Under the pieces are notes generated by a model, which was not told where the DNA came from, made no database searches, and was given only the letters and a program-made list of their open reading frames with translations. Shown piece after piece: positions 1 through 11,903 of a stretch of DNA of 64,000 nt. How positions within the stretch are numbered: the first letter of the stretch is position 1; every line of letters begins with the position of its first letter. The position numbers and the translations under genes were made by a program. The stretch spans positions 1,829,001-1,893,000 of the forward strand of contig BSBK01002161.1 of the NCBI GenBank assembly GCA_027943335.1, written 5' to 3'. This DNA comes from Chamaecyparis obtusa (Eukaryota; Streptophyta; Pinopsida; Cupressales; Cupressaceae).

Positions 1-3000
1 GTTTCTGATTCAAAAACTTTTTGTGAGCCCCTCTCTTATGCATTATTTGTTTTGTGGCGAGTTACAAAGTTATCTGTATAGTTTCTTTCAGTGCCATTAT
101 GTTGTGATCCAGTCTCTTTTCATGGGCAATATTAAGGATTGGAATAGTTCTAATAAAATCTGTTGGTCTAAAATTCTTATAGGTTTTGTTAAGAGCTTAG
201 ATAAAAAAAAACATATTGGCTTTTGGTTGGTGTTGTCTACTAATGTCATTTAGTTTTTGTGGAAGAAAATAAATGATCACATATCTTAAGGGAAAGAGAG
301 GATCCTTACCGAGTCTTCTTGTAGACTCACTGTGCTTTTGATTATTGAATAAGTGACCTTCACCCTTAAGTTTCCAGGTGATAGTTTTATGAAGGTGATG
401 GAGGGAGGTACCACAATATACAAAGATGATATTAAAGAAATTGACTTTTGGCCAAGATCTTAGGATGATAGACAAGAAGTTTCATGGTGAGTTCTTTGAC
501 TTTCAAAACAATTATTGCAAAGAGCTTGAGTGCCAAGTCAAGTGGGATGAAGCAGTCTGAGGCTTGGAGTGAAAAAATCAGAACTTTGACATCTTCAGTT
601 CGGAGAGAATTTTTCCTCCCCTTGGACAGGTGTTTGATTCCTTCCATATCATTAAGACCAAACCTAAGGAGGATAAAGATAGGCAAGGAAAACATTATTA
701 AAAATGAATGAGACTAAGATGACAAAAACCAATTAGACTATAATGAAGACTAACTCTATGTCTTTTTATGATATTATCTATTTTTGTTATCACTTATGGA
801 CATTATTATTGTTGTTAGACTTATGCTCAGCTAATAGTACCAGTTGAGTTGTTTAATACTGTTTGGATGAACTTTGGTTAATCTAGTTTGAGCATCATGT
901 AAGTGACCAACTTGGTCACTAATTTTGTAACTAGTTTGAATTTTGGATTCTATATTAGTAATTGCTTGTCAATTTTAAAAAAAAATCTATATATGTTTAT
1001 AGATATGGTTGGAACATGATGAAGATTAAAGATTATTCTTATGAATCTGCCATACAAATTTATAAATTATATAATAGTATTAATGTATTTGATATAGTAA
1101 TATGTATAATATAATATAATTATAATAGTATATTATACATATTGGGGAGAAAAAAAACATGTCTAGTGGGAAATACTCTAGGCCATGGAAATCTAGATTT
1201 GAGGGATTCACAGGTGTCTCAAGGAGGTTCTCAGACAAACATGAGTGGCATTCCAACTCTTTTTTCAAATCATCTGTGAATTATATCCCTAACAACATTC
1301 ACATCAGATGTCCTCCTCCAGCTTCTTTCCCAAATAATGTATCCTTAGGTTTTTAGGACAAAAAATCATCCTTCTCTCTCCTATCAAGGATCTCACAGGG
1401 ATTTTCTTCAAAATAATACCTTTGTGGCCAGTAAATCAAGATTCTCACACTATAGGTTCCCTCAATTCAATAGTAAAAGATCTAGAAAACTTGCAAGAGG
1501 AGATGCATAAAATATCACTTTGACACCCCAACTCAAAACCAAAAGCCTCTAAGTCATTCATCCTAAAGAGATGGATTCAGAAACCTTTCCAAGACCTTCT
1601 ACAATGTGAACTTTCTCCTATTCCTTGTGAAATTGGAAGAATTTCACAAGATGGTGTGCACAAAGTCTCACTCCTTGTTGAGTCATTGGAATCTCAAGTA
1701 TCAGAACTCTAGTAATGAGCTCTCATAGGTAAGTTCTGGAACTTAGTTCCCCACCTGGACATGTTATCAATTTGGTTTCATGCCTCTTAGTAAGGTGTAC
1801 TAGAAGTTTTCTTCATTTATCATGTGGATGTTTCTTTATTGTGGTATTTTCTAACAAAAATGATAGAGACATGGCTCACAAAACAAAAGCATGGTTCGTA
1901 GATGGTTTTGGTGTCCAAACCCAAGTTTGAATGCCTTATTTCAACTTGACCTCCTATCTATTAGGACTGCTAAATTTTGGCCTTTCCTTGATAGTAAAAT
2001 GCAAAATGACCCAAGTGGAGAGGATAGCTCAATGGTTGGCTTTTGTTTTCTCAACCCATTTTCAAAGGAGAGGGAGTCTATAAATCTTGTTTTCATGGTT
2101 AACCCATCCCATATGACCTTCTAGTCTTTCCGAGTTTGCAAGCATTTTATTTTCCCTTTGGAAATTGGGATTTACCCCATGTCCCTGCAAGGTCCTAGTC
2201 AGTGAAGTTAAGAGGCACACATAAACACAAGGTTGCACTTTTTGTATAATATTGTTTCCCTCGGGTGCCCGCTAAGGAGTGCATGAGTGTTGAAAATAGG
2301 TAGTGGAGCTGTGGGGTATGATAAAAGACAGATGGGCCCCAAATTTCAGCTGTGATCATTTGAAGAAGCTTAGGAATGACATCGAAGTGCAGGGTGGTAA
2401 TGTCACAAGCCTTCTCAAGTAAAGTAAAATACACCCTGGGTTTCCACAGTTCTTAAAGTAAGATGAAGCAAAGGACCGTGGAATGATGGGGTGCCATGTG
2501 AATAGATTCCAAAAATCAAAGGCGTATGCTAACCCCATTCTTTTGCGTGAGAAACACAGAGGCCATAATAGCGGGTGAGGAGACACAAGGTTCTCATGTG
2601 ATAAGGTGAAGGGGAGTGCACCCTAGGTTTCCACGGTGCACAGGGAGAATTGAGGTAAAGTATAGCAGAACAACACTGTATGATTTTGGAAGCCCTCGAT
2701 GCAATGTGGACCTTGTCATTCCACACGCTTTTCTTGAGGGATGAAAAGAGAGGCGCGAAGGTACTGGGTTAAAATCTACAAAGAAAGGTAGTTATCCTGG
2801 TTTTTGTAGGAAGAAAATGGATTGTGATCGACTGGTTGTGAAATCATGGGGGGTTTGTTGCAGTCAGGAGATTTGGAATCTCGCTATTTCGTGAGGGTCA
2901 ACCATGATCGCTGGATTTGCCAGCGGATCGACGGGGCTTTAAAAATATAGATTTTAGGTGCGACCTAACAATGGTCAAGTCTAACCAGTGGTGACATGTG

Positions 3001-3261
3001 ATGCCACATAAGAAAAATGCTGCCAGGCGACCAAGGTCAAAGCAATTTGGCAAAGCCTATGCAAGAAAATTATTGATTGGTGATCCCAAGGAAGAAATGA
3101 CATTTGTAGAGGCTTTCTTATCAGTTAGAGTATGTAATGATGCATTTTCCCATCAAAATCCTTTGAGTGTCAAGTTGGAATTGCTGCAACCAAGATTTTG
3201 GAAGGTTTGAAATCCTTTTGTAGGGTGTGTTCGGTGCAGAGTTATCAGGAGTTGCATACCT
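1..3261. other. Flank left of element D, no gene recognised
   Basis: AT-rich sequence with only short open frames on both strands, the longest under 100 codons. None has a family signature I recognise. The part from about 2200 to 2970 is somewhat richer in G+C than the rest. The last bases before element D (gttgcatacctgtcac) join the sequence after D at 24415 once one GTCAC copy is removed, so this flank and 24415 onward were contiguous before D inserted. Confidence 0.5.
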
Positions 3262-3266
3262 GTCAC

Positions 3267-4054
3267 TGTGCGTGAAATCTGTCTGCAAGCACAAACACTT
3301 CAATATGTCATTGTATCAAGGGTTAGTAGTCTTAAATTCAATTGAAAAGCATAAGAACCAATGGAAATCAACATATTGCTTCCTATCTAAGCAGAGTATG
3401 ATCTAATTTAAGATTTTCTCTGAGATTCTAGCCTAGATCAGTGACAATTCACTCTTAGAATGGAAGATTCAACTAATTACAATGCCACTATGAAAGATCA
3501 TGACGATTCTAGCTAGGAATTCAAATTAAATTTTGTAAATTAACTCTAAGATTGAGATCAATTAAGATTCTAGATGATATTTGACATTACATAGCTAATA
3601 TGAATGAAAAATTAGATTATTTGAGCTTTGAGTATGTTTCTTATATAGATTTGAGCCTAAAATTGACGGTTTAGATTCATCCATGAAGAGTGGTTAAAAT
3701 CACTTCTTGGTTGACCAATGTGAGCATCCCTTGATTGGTGGGAATTAAGTCCTTTGTCTCCTAGTGATGAGATAAAATTCAGGAGATTTAATTAAATTGA
3801 TTTAATTTATAACTCTAGCCATGTATTTAACTGATTTGATTTAATTAATTGGGCTTGGAGTATTAATTAATGAATTGATCACTTTGATTATGATTTGATT
3901 ACCTGATTACTTGACTTATTGATTTTTGATGAATTATGCTAGCAGATAAATTGAATTACTAACATAATTGAGAGATTGGTCATATTTAGGGTAATTTCAC
4001 TGATTTGGTGATTTAGGCACTCTGGTTTAAGCAACCTAGTTTTAGGTGATTACA
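3267..4054 (-). repeat. Element D 3' LTR (left copy)
   Basis: On the plus strand it runs from TGTGCGTGAAAT to GGTGATTACA, with TG...CA ends. It matches 23613-24409 along its length with small indels and many substitutions. It lies next to the polypurine tract at 4055-4070, so it is the 3' LTR of a minus-strand element. GTCAC precedes it. Confidence 0.92.
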
Positions 4055-4070
4055 TTTGCCCCTCTTTGAA
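4055..4070 (-). promoter_or_regulatory. Element D polypurine tract
   Basis: Read on the minus strand this is TTCAAAGAGGGGCAAA, immediately before the 3' LTR. It is the expected plus-strand primer for reverse transcription. The same motif occupies the same place in element C (42039-42055). Confidence 0.85.
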
Positions 4071-4124
4071 TCGATGTAGGAGCAACGCATTGATTCAAAG
4101 AATAGATTGATGTTGAATTAGAGA

Positions 4125-4379
4125 ACAACTTGATGTGAAGCGATGAAACTATTCTTGATGGGAAACTGACTTCAAGCTTTGATTGGACGAAGATCGATTG
4201 AGCGATAATGTCAGTCACAAACTTGATTGAACGAGGATCGTTGATACTGACTTTGAGCTTGATTGAACAAAGATCGATAAAAGGCTTAGAATGCACAACT
4301 TGATGTGAAGCGATGAAACTAAACATTTGATTGATGATTTGATGTGGAAAATGTCAATTTGATGTGATGCGATGAAACT
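4125..4379. repeat. Degenerate interspersed short repeats next to the D 3' LTR
   Basis: A 26-bp unit, acaacttgatgtgaagcgat followed by gaaact, occurs identically at 4125-4150 and 4295-4320. A looser copy ends at 4379. Interleaved with it are three versions of a second unit, gattgaacgaggatcg, ending at 4196, 4240 and 4276. Together they form an irregular array within 260 bp. Its function is unknown. It may have arisen by slippage during reverse transcription. Confidence 0.7.
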
Positions 4380-4767
4380 GACATTCCGCTGTCGATTGAT
4401 AAGACCAAGCAATTTGATGAGTCCTGATGAAATTACTCGTTCCACAAATTGATGATTTAGATTGATTTTAGAACTCTCAACTTTATATGATTCTTGATGA
4501 AGTTGATGCCCCTAGTGTTGATATTCAAGTTGCTTCGATGATGAGCTTGATTTCATGATCAATGAAGCAATTTTGATGAGATTCTTTGATTCAATTGATT
4601 TGAATTTGATTGATTTTGATGTGATCATGCCCCTCGGGAGTGAAATCGAAATATATTGTGATCTATTCCCCTTTCCGAGTGATTGAGATAATGCACAATT
4701 GATTCTGTATTGATTTGGATCAAGTAGGATTTAATTTGGAATGATTTCATGTTGATTTTAACATGGC

Positions 4768-5243
4768 TTGACCAAGTTTGACCAATTTTTTAGTGATATG
4801 TGACCAAGTTTGACTTTGGTTGACCAAGATTTTATGCTATCAGATTCATTGAGTTGATGTTGTAATTGTTTTTGTATCTTCTGATATGCTTTTGTGCCCT
4901 GTTTGACTAGGTTTGATCTTAGTTTGACCAAGGTTTGACCAAAATTCTACCAGAGTTGACCATAGTTGACCTGCTAAAAAATGGTTAGAAAACTGATTGA
5001 CAACAATGCCTTGCTATTTCTGCATCTATATGATTCATTCTACGTTCTGATTGACTGCGTCTAAAGAAGTTTGACCATGTTTGACATTTTTCCTTAGCTG
5101 ATTGACTTTTGGGTTGACCAAAAATTTTGGCTATTTTTGAATCTATGATTTTGATTTTGGTCCTGATAATTGATTTAGATTACCACTGTCAATGAATTTT
5201 GGCCAATATTTTAAAAAGTCATATTTTTACCCTAGTTGACCCA
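4768..5243 (+). repeat. Cluster of 16 same-strand TTGAC motifs
   Basis: Sixteen TTGAC cores, most as TTTGACC or TTGACCA, lie in about 475 bp, all on the plus strand. TTGAC is the core of the W-box bound by WRKY factors, but the spacing is irregular and the surrounding text (accaagtttgacc) repeats too. It may therefore be a degenerate simple repeat. It lies upstream of the antisense PMD frame. A shorter version (gagttgaccatagttgaccaag) is at about 42772-42793 in element C. Confidence 0.6.
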
Positions 5244-5439
5244 AAAGGTATAAATAAGTCAAAATTTACTATTTTACTATTCACTTTCTTGATTTATGAG
5301 ACTAGGATTCCGTTTCCCACTGATAGACACCGATTCTAGCAAGCCCGCCGCCATCAGAGACTAGCGCACTACCCTCCACCTATAAGTTTTTTTATTCTGA
5401 CACCGTTTTTTAATTTATCTCGATTTTTAGGTCTTTTTA

Positions 5440-5710
5440 GGTCCAAGTCATACGCGGGGTCGTAATTCGTATAGAGTCCAATCGTGGCTTGTACGGGCTT
5501 TTGTCTTCAAATTTTGATTCTAATGGGGTGTTTTCATATCTCGTACCATGTTTATAGAGTCATATATGTGTACATCGTTGTTCGTACAAGTCACCTCCAT
5601 TAGGTCGTTTTCTTTGGGCATTTGAGTCGTATAGCATGTTTTGAATCGTACAAAACCCAATCGTGGCTCGTACTAGGTTATTTGGATCATATCTGGTATA
5701 CGATTCCCTG
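5440..5710 (+). repeat. TCGTA-type motif array in front of the PMD frame
   Basis: Contains gtcatacg, gtcgtaattcgtat, tctcgtacc, gttcgtacaag, gagtcgtata, aatcgtacaa, ggctcgtac and tatacgatt. A 17-bp direct repeat CCAATCGTGGCTTGTAC (5478-5494) recurs with one mismatch at 5657-5673. The same vocabulary, including TCGTAC and TATCTGGTA, occurs in the 5' leaders of the gypsy elements in this window. Possible roles are RNA structure, protein binding or translation control; none is shown. Confidence 0.6.
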
Positions 5711-5893
5711 TGAAAAATTGTACATGGCAAGATTAAATTTTCAGTCTGTTTTGCTTATCAGTAGGATCTTCTGTCTTGAATTTCAGCTTGTGTTTGTCAT
5801 CATTTATTGCGTACTGGATATTGATGTTCTATTTCTTGATCTTTGCAGGCATGTTTGGGAGTTTTTACTTTCCGTGGTTAGCATCCATAGACT

Positions 5894-7380
5894 ATGATCA
5901 TGATTAGACATCTCTCTGATGCTGATCGTAGTGTTATTCGACAATGTGGCTTCCTTAAACTGTTTGAGATCCCCGCCATTCTGGCGAACAGGGGATTATT
6001 GACTGCACTTGCTAAGCGGTTCCATTTGGAACATAACACCTTTCATCTGCACATAGGAGAGGTGACAATCACCTTAGAGGATGTGTATAGGATTTTGAGA
6101 CTTCCCATCAACGGTCCTCAGGTCTATAATGATGCACAACCTTTCGCTACTAGCATTTCTTGTTTATAACGAGTGTTCCAAGATCCATCCATTGAGTCTC
6201 GATATATTACATGGGAGTATATGGAGGCACGTTATGTTGCTCTTCCCTTACAGTGTGTTTTGACTAGATTGATTGGAGGTATCATCATGTCTGATCTTAG
6301 TGTTCAGGGATTTTTGTATGGTTGGGGGTAGGATATTGGAGGAGTTACTCTGGAACCCTCGCAGGGTCTCTTGGGGCACTTGTCTTCTTGCACACTTATA
6401 TAGAGAGCTCCATGATGTTGTTTATAGAGGTATTTGTAGTGTTTCTGCTGGGGTATTCTTATTACAGATTTGGGTCTGGGAGCATATCCCAGTTATTAGG
6501 CTAGTTGGAGATAGAGCTCGCCGTGCACATTACCCCTATTTTGACATGTCTAATGGTTTTGTTCAGCAACCCCACATGGGTAAGTTAGAGTATTGACGGA
6601 GATTTCTTGATGATAGTGCCATCATTATTTGGAGGTTGTACTTAGATTGTGAGCGGTGGCATGTGGAAGATTGGGAGCTACCTCTTTATTTTATGAGTAG
6701 ATTTCTTATTAGCTGCACACATGTTGTGGTTGACTGGTTCATCCATTCAGGTGTTATGTGACAGTTTGGTAGGATTCAGGAGATTCCCTAGGATCTTGCA
6801 GCTTATGCTTGTGTTTGAGGTGAGGAGGGTGAGTGGGGACCCCATATTTATTTTTATGTTGTCGTCCAGGAGTTTAGAGGTATTCAACCAATGCCTTGGG
6901 ATTACTTAGTTGTTGTCGTTGATCTCGGTGTCACAGATGCTTCTAAACGAGAGTTGCAACAACATCCCTTTCCACATTTTATTGCCCTAGACAAGGTTGC
7001 ACCTTGCATTGTGGACCCAGAGGATCTTGTAGATGATATAGCTGGAGGTGGTGGACAGAGAGGAGTACCTAGGGAAGATGGAGGGAGAGGAGGCGTGAGA
7101 GATAGGGGTGGTCAGAGGGGTGAGGGAGGTGGTTTAGGTGCTATGGGAGGAGATGGAGGGAGATGAGGAGATGATGATGTAGGTGGAGGCGATGGTGGGA
7201 GAGATGATGACAGACAGATGAGGGAACGGGTCATACCTACTCGTAGGGATCTAGGTCCACGTCCTGATCAGACCCAGAGTGTAGGTGGTGGTGGTGGTCA
7301 AGAAGATCCCTTATGGATCCACTAGGTGGTCAGGGTGACCTTGGAGATTTCCTTGCTTGGTGCTAGTGAGATCAAACATA
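5894..7380 (+). pseudogene. Plant mobile domain (PMD, aminotransferase-like) frame, antisense inside element D
   Basis: The first open part (5894-6169) begins with ATG and contains LLTALAKRF, then TFHLHIGEVTITLEDVYRIL and LPINGP. This is the diagnostic core of the PMD family (PF10536), found in MAIN-like nuclear proteins and in several plant transposons. A stop at 6167 and a frameshift near 6310 break it. The match continues at about 6325-6600 in another frame with SWGTCLLAHLYREL and VFLLQIWVWEHIPV, typical of the middle of the domain, and again at 6880-7166. The C-terminal part is rich in Gly and Arg with several GG and RGG-like stretches. It lies between the D integrase and the D 3' LTR, on the opposite strand to gag-pol. 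Element C, a relative, lacks it. Its activity is unknown; these proteins are usually assigned to gene or transposon silencing. Confidence 0.82.
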
Positions 7381-7892
7381 GTTATTGCAACCTTAGAGTA
7401 TCAGCTTGTAGATAGAGACCGCCAAGTTGCTGATTTGACTGCAGAGAGAGTTCATCTTTAGCACACTACCACCTACTATGGACAACGAGATGCTTACTAT
7501 TATGCCTTATACATTAGTGATGTTCTTGCTACTGCTAGAGCTCCTTTCTATTTTGCCTTTGCTGCTCAATCGAACAGTTTTATTCCTCTACCTCTTCCTA
7601 CTAGAGTAGATGTTCCTCCTCCTCCCCATTGTGTAGATTGAGAGGGTGGGAGTGATACTTTATCTGATTTGCCTCCCTTTTGATATTTTTGTATACTAAT
7701 ATGTCACTTATATTGATACATTGATCCTTTTGTACATGGATCCACTAATACTCTCTGATACACCTTATACTATTGATTCACTGATGTAGTTCCTTTTTGA
7801 CTTTCCTGATATATTTGTACACCTTTGATACACTAATGATATTTTGATGACTTAGTTACATATTTGATATTGATCTCATAGTATTTCTTTCA

Positions 7893-7895
<3 letters not shown>
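7381..7895 (+). other. Region downstream of the PMD frame
   Basis: Carries weak continuation of the PMD reading frame (short open pieces separated by stops up to about 7650). It then becomes T-rich sequence with repeated gatacact/gatacattgat words leading into the AT microsatellite. No separate gene is visible. Confidence 0.4.

Positions 7896-7979
<84 letters not shown>
7896..7979. repeat. (AT)42 microsatellite
   Basis: An uninterrupted run of alternating A and T for 84 bp, directly downstream of the PMD cassette. Confidence 0.98.
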
Positions 7980-7982
<3 letters not shown>

Positions 7983-10146
7983 AGATGTGATGCAACTTTC
8001 AAAGCCCTACATGATGTTTATTGTGTACATTTTATGGATGCATTTTTTTTTTCTATTTTGCTCATGTTGTGGATGGATGATGCAGATGTACTTTTTATAA
8101 TGCAATGCTATCTCTTTTTTTGTGTGTGTTTCTAAATGCAATGGATGAAATTGATGGATTATAATGATTATGCATTTAATGAAATGGTACTACTAACATG
8201 TCATGCAGGTCCTTATTGATATTAATGATAGAAGTACTCGATTAGGATCTATATACAAGAGATGATGATATCAATTTCTTTTGATTCAATTATTGGTCAA
8301 ACTTGGATGTTGATGATATTTACTCTTCAAGATGATCTTAATTAAGATTTTCATTACTCAAAGCCAATTCATTAATGCAACCCTAAAATGCATGCACTTA
8401 ACTCTAGGATAGTCACAAATCCTTTAGATAGGTTGTTTTTCATCATTGAGCATTATTGCAATTAGTATAACCCTCACCGATCAATTTAACGAATCATGAG
8501 AATATGATTTTTACCTGGATTAGATGCAATGTTGAAAGTGAACCTAAGCATCAAGGCATGTAGAGCCAGGATGACTTAAGAGTTACTTCCTTCGGATATA
8601 ATAAGATTTTTCTGTTCGTGTGCAAATAAATGATGTTATACCCACAATGACCTTTTATCGTTCATATCCTTGGGTAAACGTTCTCGATTGCACCTTACTT
8701 TAGAAACTACTTTTAAGAGAAATAGACAAGGAGATATTCCTAACCTCACTGTTTCATTCAAATAAAAAGAGTCGAGGTATGTGCGGCGTACCACATGAAA
8801 TGGAGGCTCTTATCACAAACACCCAATTTATTTTATGTTTTAGGATCATTGAAACAATCACCACAAACATAAATGAAATAAAATATCATGCCCCTTGTCC
8901 CTACTTCTCTAGTCTTGTTGACATCTTTGAGTTTCTCGGAAGACACGATAATAAAAAACCAATGATAATATACAACATACAAATAAAATTTCATACCTTC
9001 CTCTTCATTTCTCTAGTCCATGGACATCATTGAATTACTAGAAGAATATGATCAATCATAGCTCAAGTGTGTTTTTGGTGTGTTTGTTTGTGTTTTGAGA
9101 AATTTGATACCTGTGTGATGAAACGTTCATCTGTTTATCTGCTGATCTAGTGTTGAGAAACACTATTGATTAGTTTCATCATAATTGTTATTCATTTGAT
9201 GAGTGTTAAGAAATATTGTTTTTTGTGTGTTGATGAGTATTTAGAAATACGTGTTCATGTTGAGGGTTGTTGTTTTGATAGGTTGGTGTTGAGAAACACA
9301 TGTATAGTGTGTTAGTGTTGAGAAACACTCTTTTTTGTTGGTTGAATACCCTCTTAGGTGAGATTTCCTGACGTTTCAGTTTTTACTTGGTAAGACCACC
9401 CTTGTGGGAATTGCTAGAACATTGCCCCCTAGTTAGGTATCATTATCCTAGGACCAAGACGTAGACTGATTCCAAGCTGAGGTGTTAGGATTAGGATCCA
9501 ACAAAGATGTAGAAGGTCACGAAAGTGATTGAAGCATATATACAAACATGAAAGAAAGGTTAAAATCCAAGACACACATTGATAGATGGAGCGTTGATTA
9601 CAAGTGGCACTCGTTTACTAGGTTTTTACCACTTGGTAGATTTTCTATTTTTGCTACCAAGGCGCCTATTTGCCAGGTTTTCACTGAGGCACTTTTCTTG
9701 TTTTTCAAATTTTTTGTACTTTTTCTCTTTTTGAATTTTTCTCCAATTCATCAAGGCGCTTGTTTGCTAGGTTTTCACCATGATGATCATTTTTTGATGT
9801 TTTTGCTTTTTCTTCTTTTCACTTTAAAAAAAATAAATTAATTCAAGATCTTTTCTCTGTATAGGTGTTGTAACACTGAGAATGTCAAGTGTAGAAATTT
9901 TTCAGGTGAATCACGTTGATTGGATCTGTTAATAATTCTCCTTCAGGTGTAGCCTTTTGATAGGCTCTGGAACCATAGGATGTTGTGATGACAAAGGGAC
10001 CCAACTAGTTGAGTTCAAACTTCCCGTTTTGTTCTCAATTTTTCTGATTCTTTGGATTTTCTTTAAGTACAAGATCTCCTACCTGAAACTCTCTATGACA
10101 CATCTTGTTGTAACCTCTTGACATTATTTTCTAATAGACTTTTAGA
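7980..10146 (-). other. Element D 3' region and integrase C-terminal end
   Basis: Mostly non-coding. The stretch at about 8440-8700 is co-linear with 43310-43510 of element C, and 9600-10146 is co-linear with 44160-44660. The right part encodes, on the minus strand, the decayed end of integrase and its downstream sequence up to the point where element E interrupts it. Three copies of the gaaaacctggcaaa motif lie at 9606-9786. No independent gene is visible. Confidence 0.6.
9606..9786 (-). repeat. Triplicated GTGAAAACCTGGCAAA motif, element D copy
   Basis: Read on the minus strand, the motif GGTGAAAACCTAGCAAAC followed by a GCGCCTTGG-like tail occurs around 9606-9625, 9660-9690 and 9752-9786. 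It is conserved in number and position with element C (44165-44314) and element A (63405-63590). Function unknown. Confidence 0.7.
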
Positions 10147-10151
10147 TGATC

Positions 10152-11837
10152 TGTAATGCCCCTCCCATAGTCTGATTTTTTATATGTTATGGTTATTTTA
10201 GGATGATGAATTATTTGTTAGGATATCATTGATGCTTATGGTTTAATGACCCCATATTTGCATGTGTATGGTTGGTGTGTATATTTTATATTTATGTTTG
10301 ACTTGCTTGATGTGGTTGAGGGACAAAGTTGTAGTTACTTGCTTGCAAGATCCACATGATCGACTGATCTCCGCCACTGTCTGTTATATATTTATACATA
10401 TATGTACATGCTTGTCTTTTATGCAAGATTTCAGGTACCAGGCATCGACTTCCCCGAATTGTCAGGATGAGCATGCCCTATCACAATATCAAAAATGGTA
10501 AGAGAGGGGAGACAACATACATGCCCAATCCCAACCCAAGCCATTATTGTCCTAAATTAAGGGACAAGTTTCTGATTGAGTTTCCTATTCGAATATGCCA
10601 AGGTGACGTGAATTCGTGAACCCTCCCTTGGTGTTTGCTTGTTATGGAGTTAGTTGATTTTTGAATTTTGGGAGTCAAGTGGTTTTTCTTGTGTGAATTA
10701 TTTGATTTAAATTATTAAATTACGAGTAATTATGAGATTTGAATAGTTATATTTTATGAATGTGGAAATATCAGATATAGAGAATATTTAATTTTTAAGG
10801 TTGATTAAATACCTTTTTGTTAATTAAAAATAAAATTAAAAGTTTAAATTAGAAATAAAAGGGTTTAATTAATTATTAAATCCAATCATGAAATTTAAGG
10901 CATAGTTGATTTATTTAATATTTAACATATTAGTTTGCATAGTCAATTACGTGCTAAAATATTTATTGATTAATTAAATAATTAAATGAAATTTAAGTTG
11001 CACATTCAATTTAGTAAAAATTAAATTAGAATTTAAAGTCAAAGTTGAGCTAAGAATTAAATTGAAAAGGTGCATTCTTTTATTATGGTAATTAAATTAA
11101 TTATGCATCATAATTGATTAAAATAGGAATTGAGAGTTGAGTTCTATTTTCTGATTTAGAGTTGCATGTCAACTTCTTTTTCCTGATTGAAGTTGCATGT
11201 AAAGTTATGTTTGGGGGATTTTCTTTATTAGGGATTTTTTTTAGCCATTCTTCAGACACAGGTTTTGGGAGAAGACTTCATACATGTTGGAGGAATTACA
11301 TGGGTTTTGGCTCAGAGATTGTAATTGAAGGAATTCTTGTGAAGCTTTGATTTTTTTTGGTTTTCATTTGGACTTCGTGGCTTCATAGCATTAGTGGTTG
11401 AGTAAGGGTTTTGATTCCCGTTTTGCAATTTCTCTATTTGGAAAGATTGTCTTCCTCGTGCTTGCCATTTGTATGTAAAATTGAATGTTGAATTTGGTAT
11501 GTCTTGTGAATTTGGAAAGAATGTGATTAGGGTTTTGCCAAGAAGGATTGTTTTTTTTTCCTTTAGTAAATTGCATATTTTTATTTGATAAATAGTAGCA
11601 TGGAAATTAGGGGCTTATATATATAACCGAGGGTTTGAATTTATAATATTTTATTTGGCACTAAATAATATATATTCACCTATGTCCAAAAAAAAGCTTA
11701 ATATAAATATAGTATTTGTACATATGTAGATAGAAATTTACTTAAATGTTTGAGAAGAGAAATCATTTTTGGGGGTTTATATATGTATTATTAAAAATAT
11801 CTAATCTTGGAAAAATTATATGTGAGAAAATGAAAAA

Positions 11838-11903
<66 letters not shown>

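Noticed and set aside
1..260. Possible LINE reverse transcriptase tail (DWNSSNKICWSKI)
   Set aside because: Only a few residues resemble the motif, with no RT core or poly-A tail nearby.
2998..3210. 70-codon plus-strand frame rich in Lys and Arg (MPHKKNAARRPRSKQF)
   Set aside because: No family match known to me, short, and without supporting context.
4768..5243. TTGAC cluster as a host gene promoter
   Set aside because: It lies inside element D and precedes only the antisense PMD frame, so a host promoter role is unsupported.
5622..5897. 91-codon frame directly upstream of the PMD start as an N-terminal extension
   Set aside because: Hydrophobic, low-complexity translation with no PMD similarity, in a different reading frame from the domain.
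7896..7979. AT run as a transposon border or Helitron signal
   Set aside because: Simple microsatellite; no terminal motifs at its edges.
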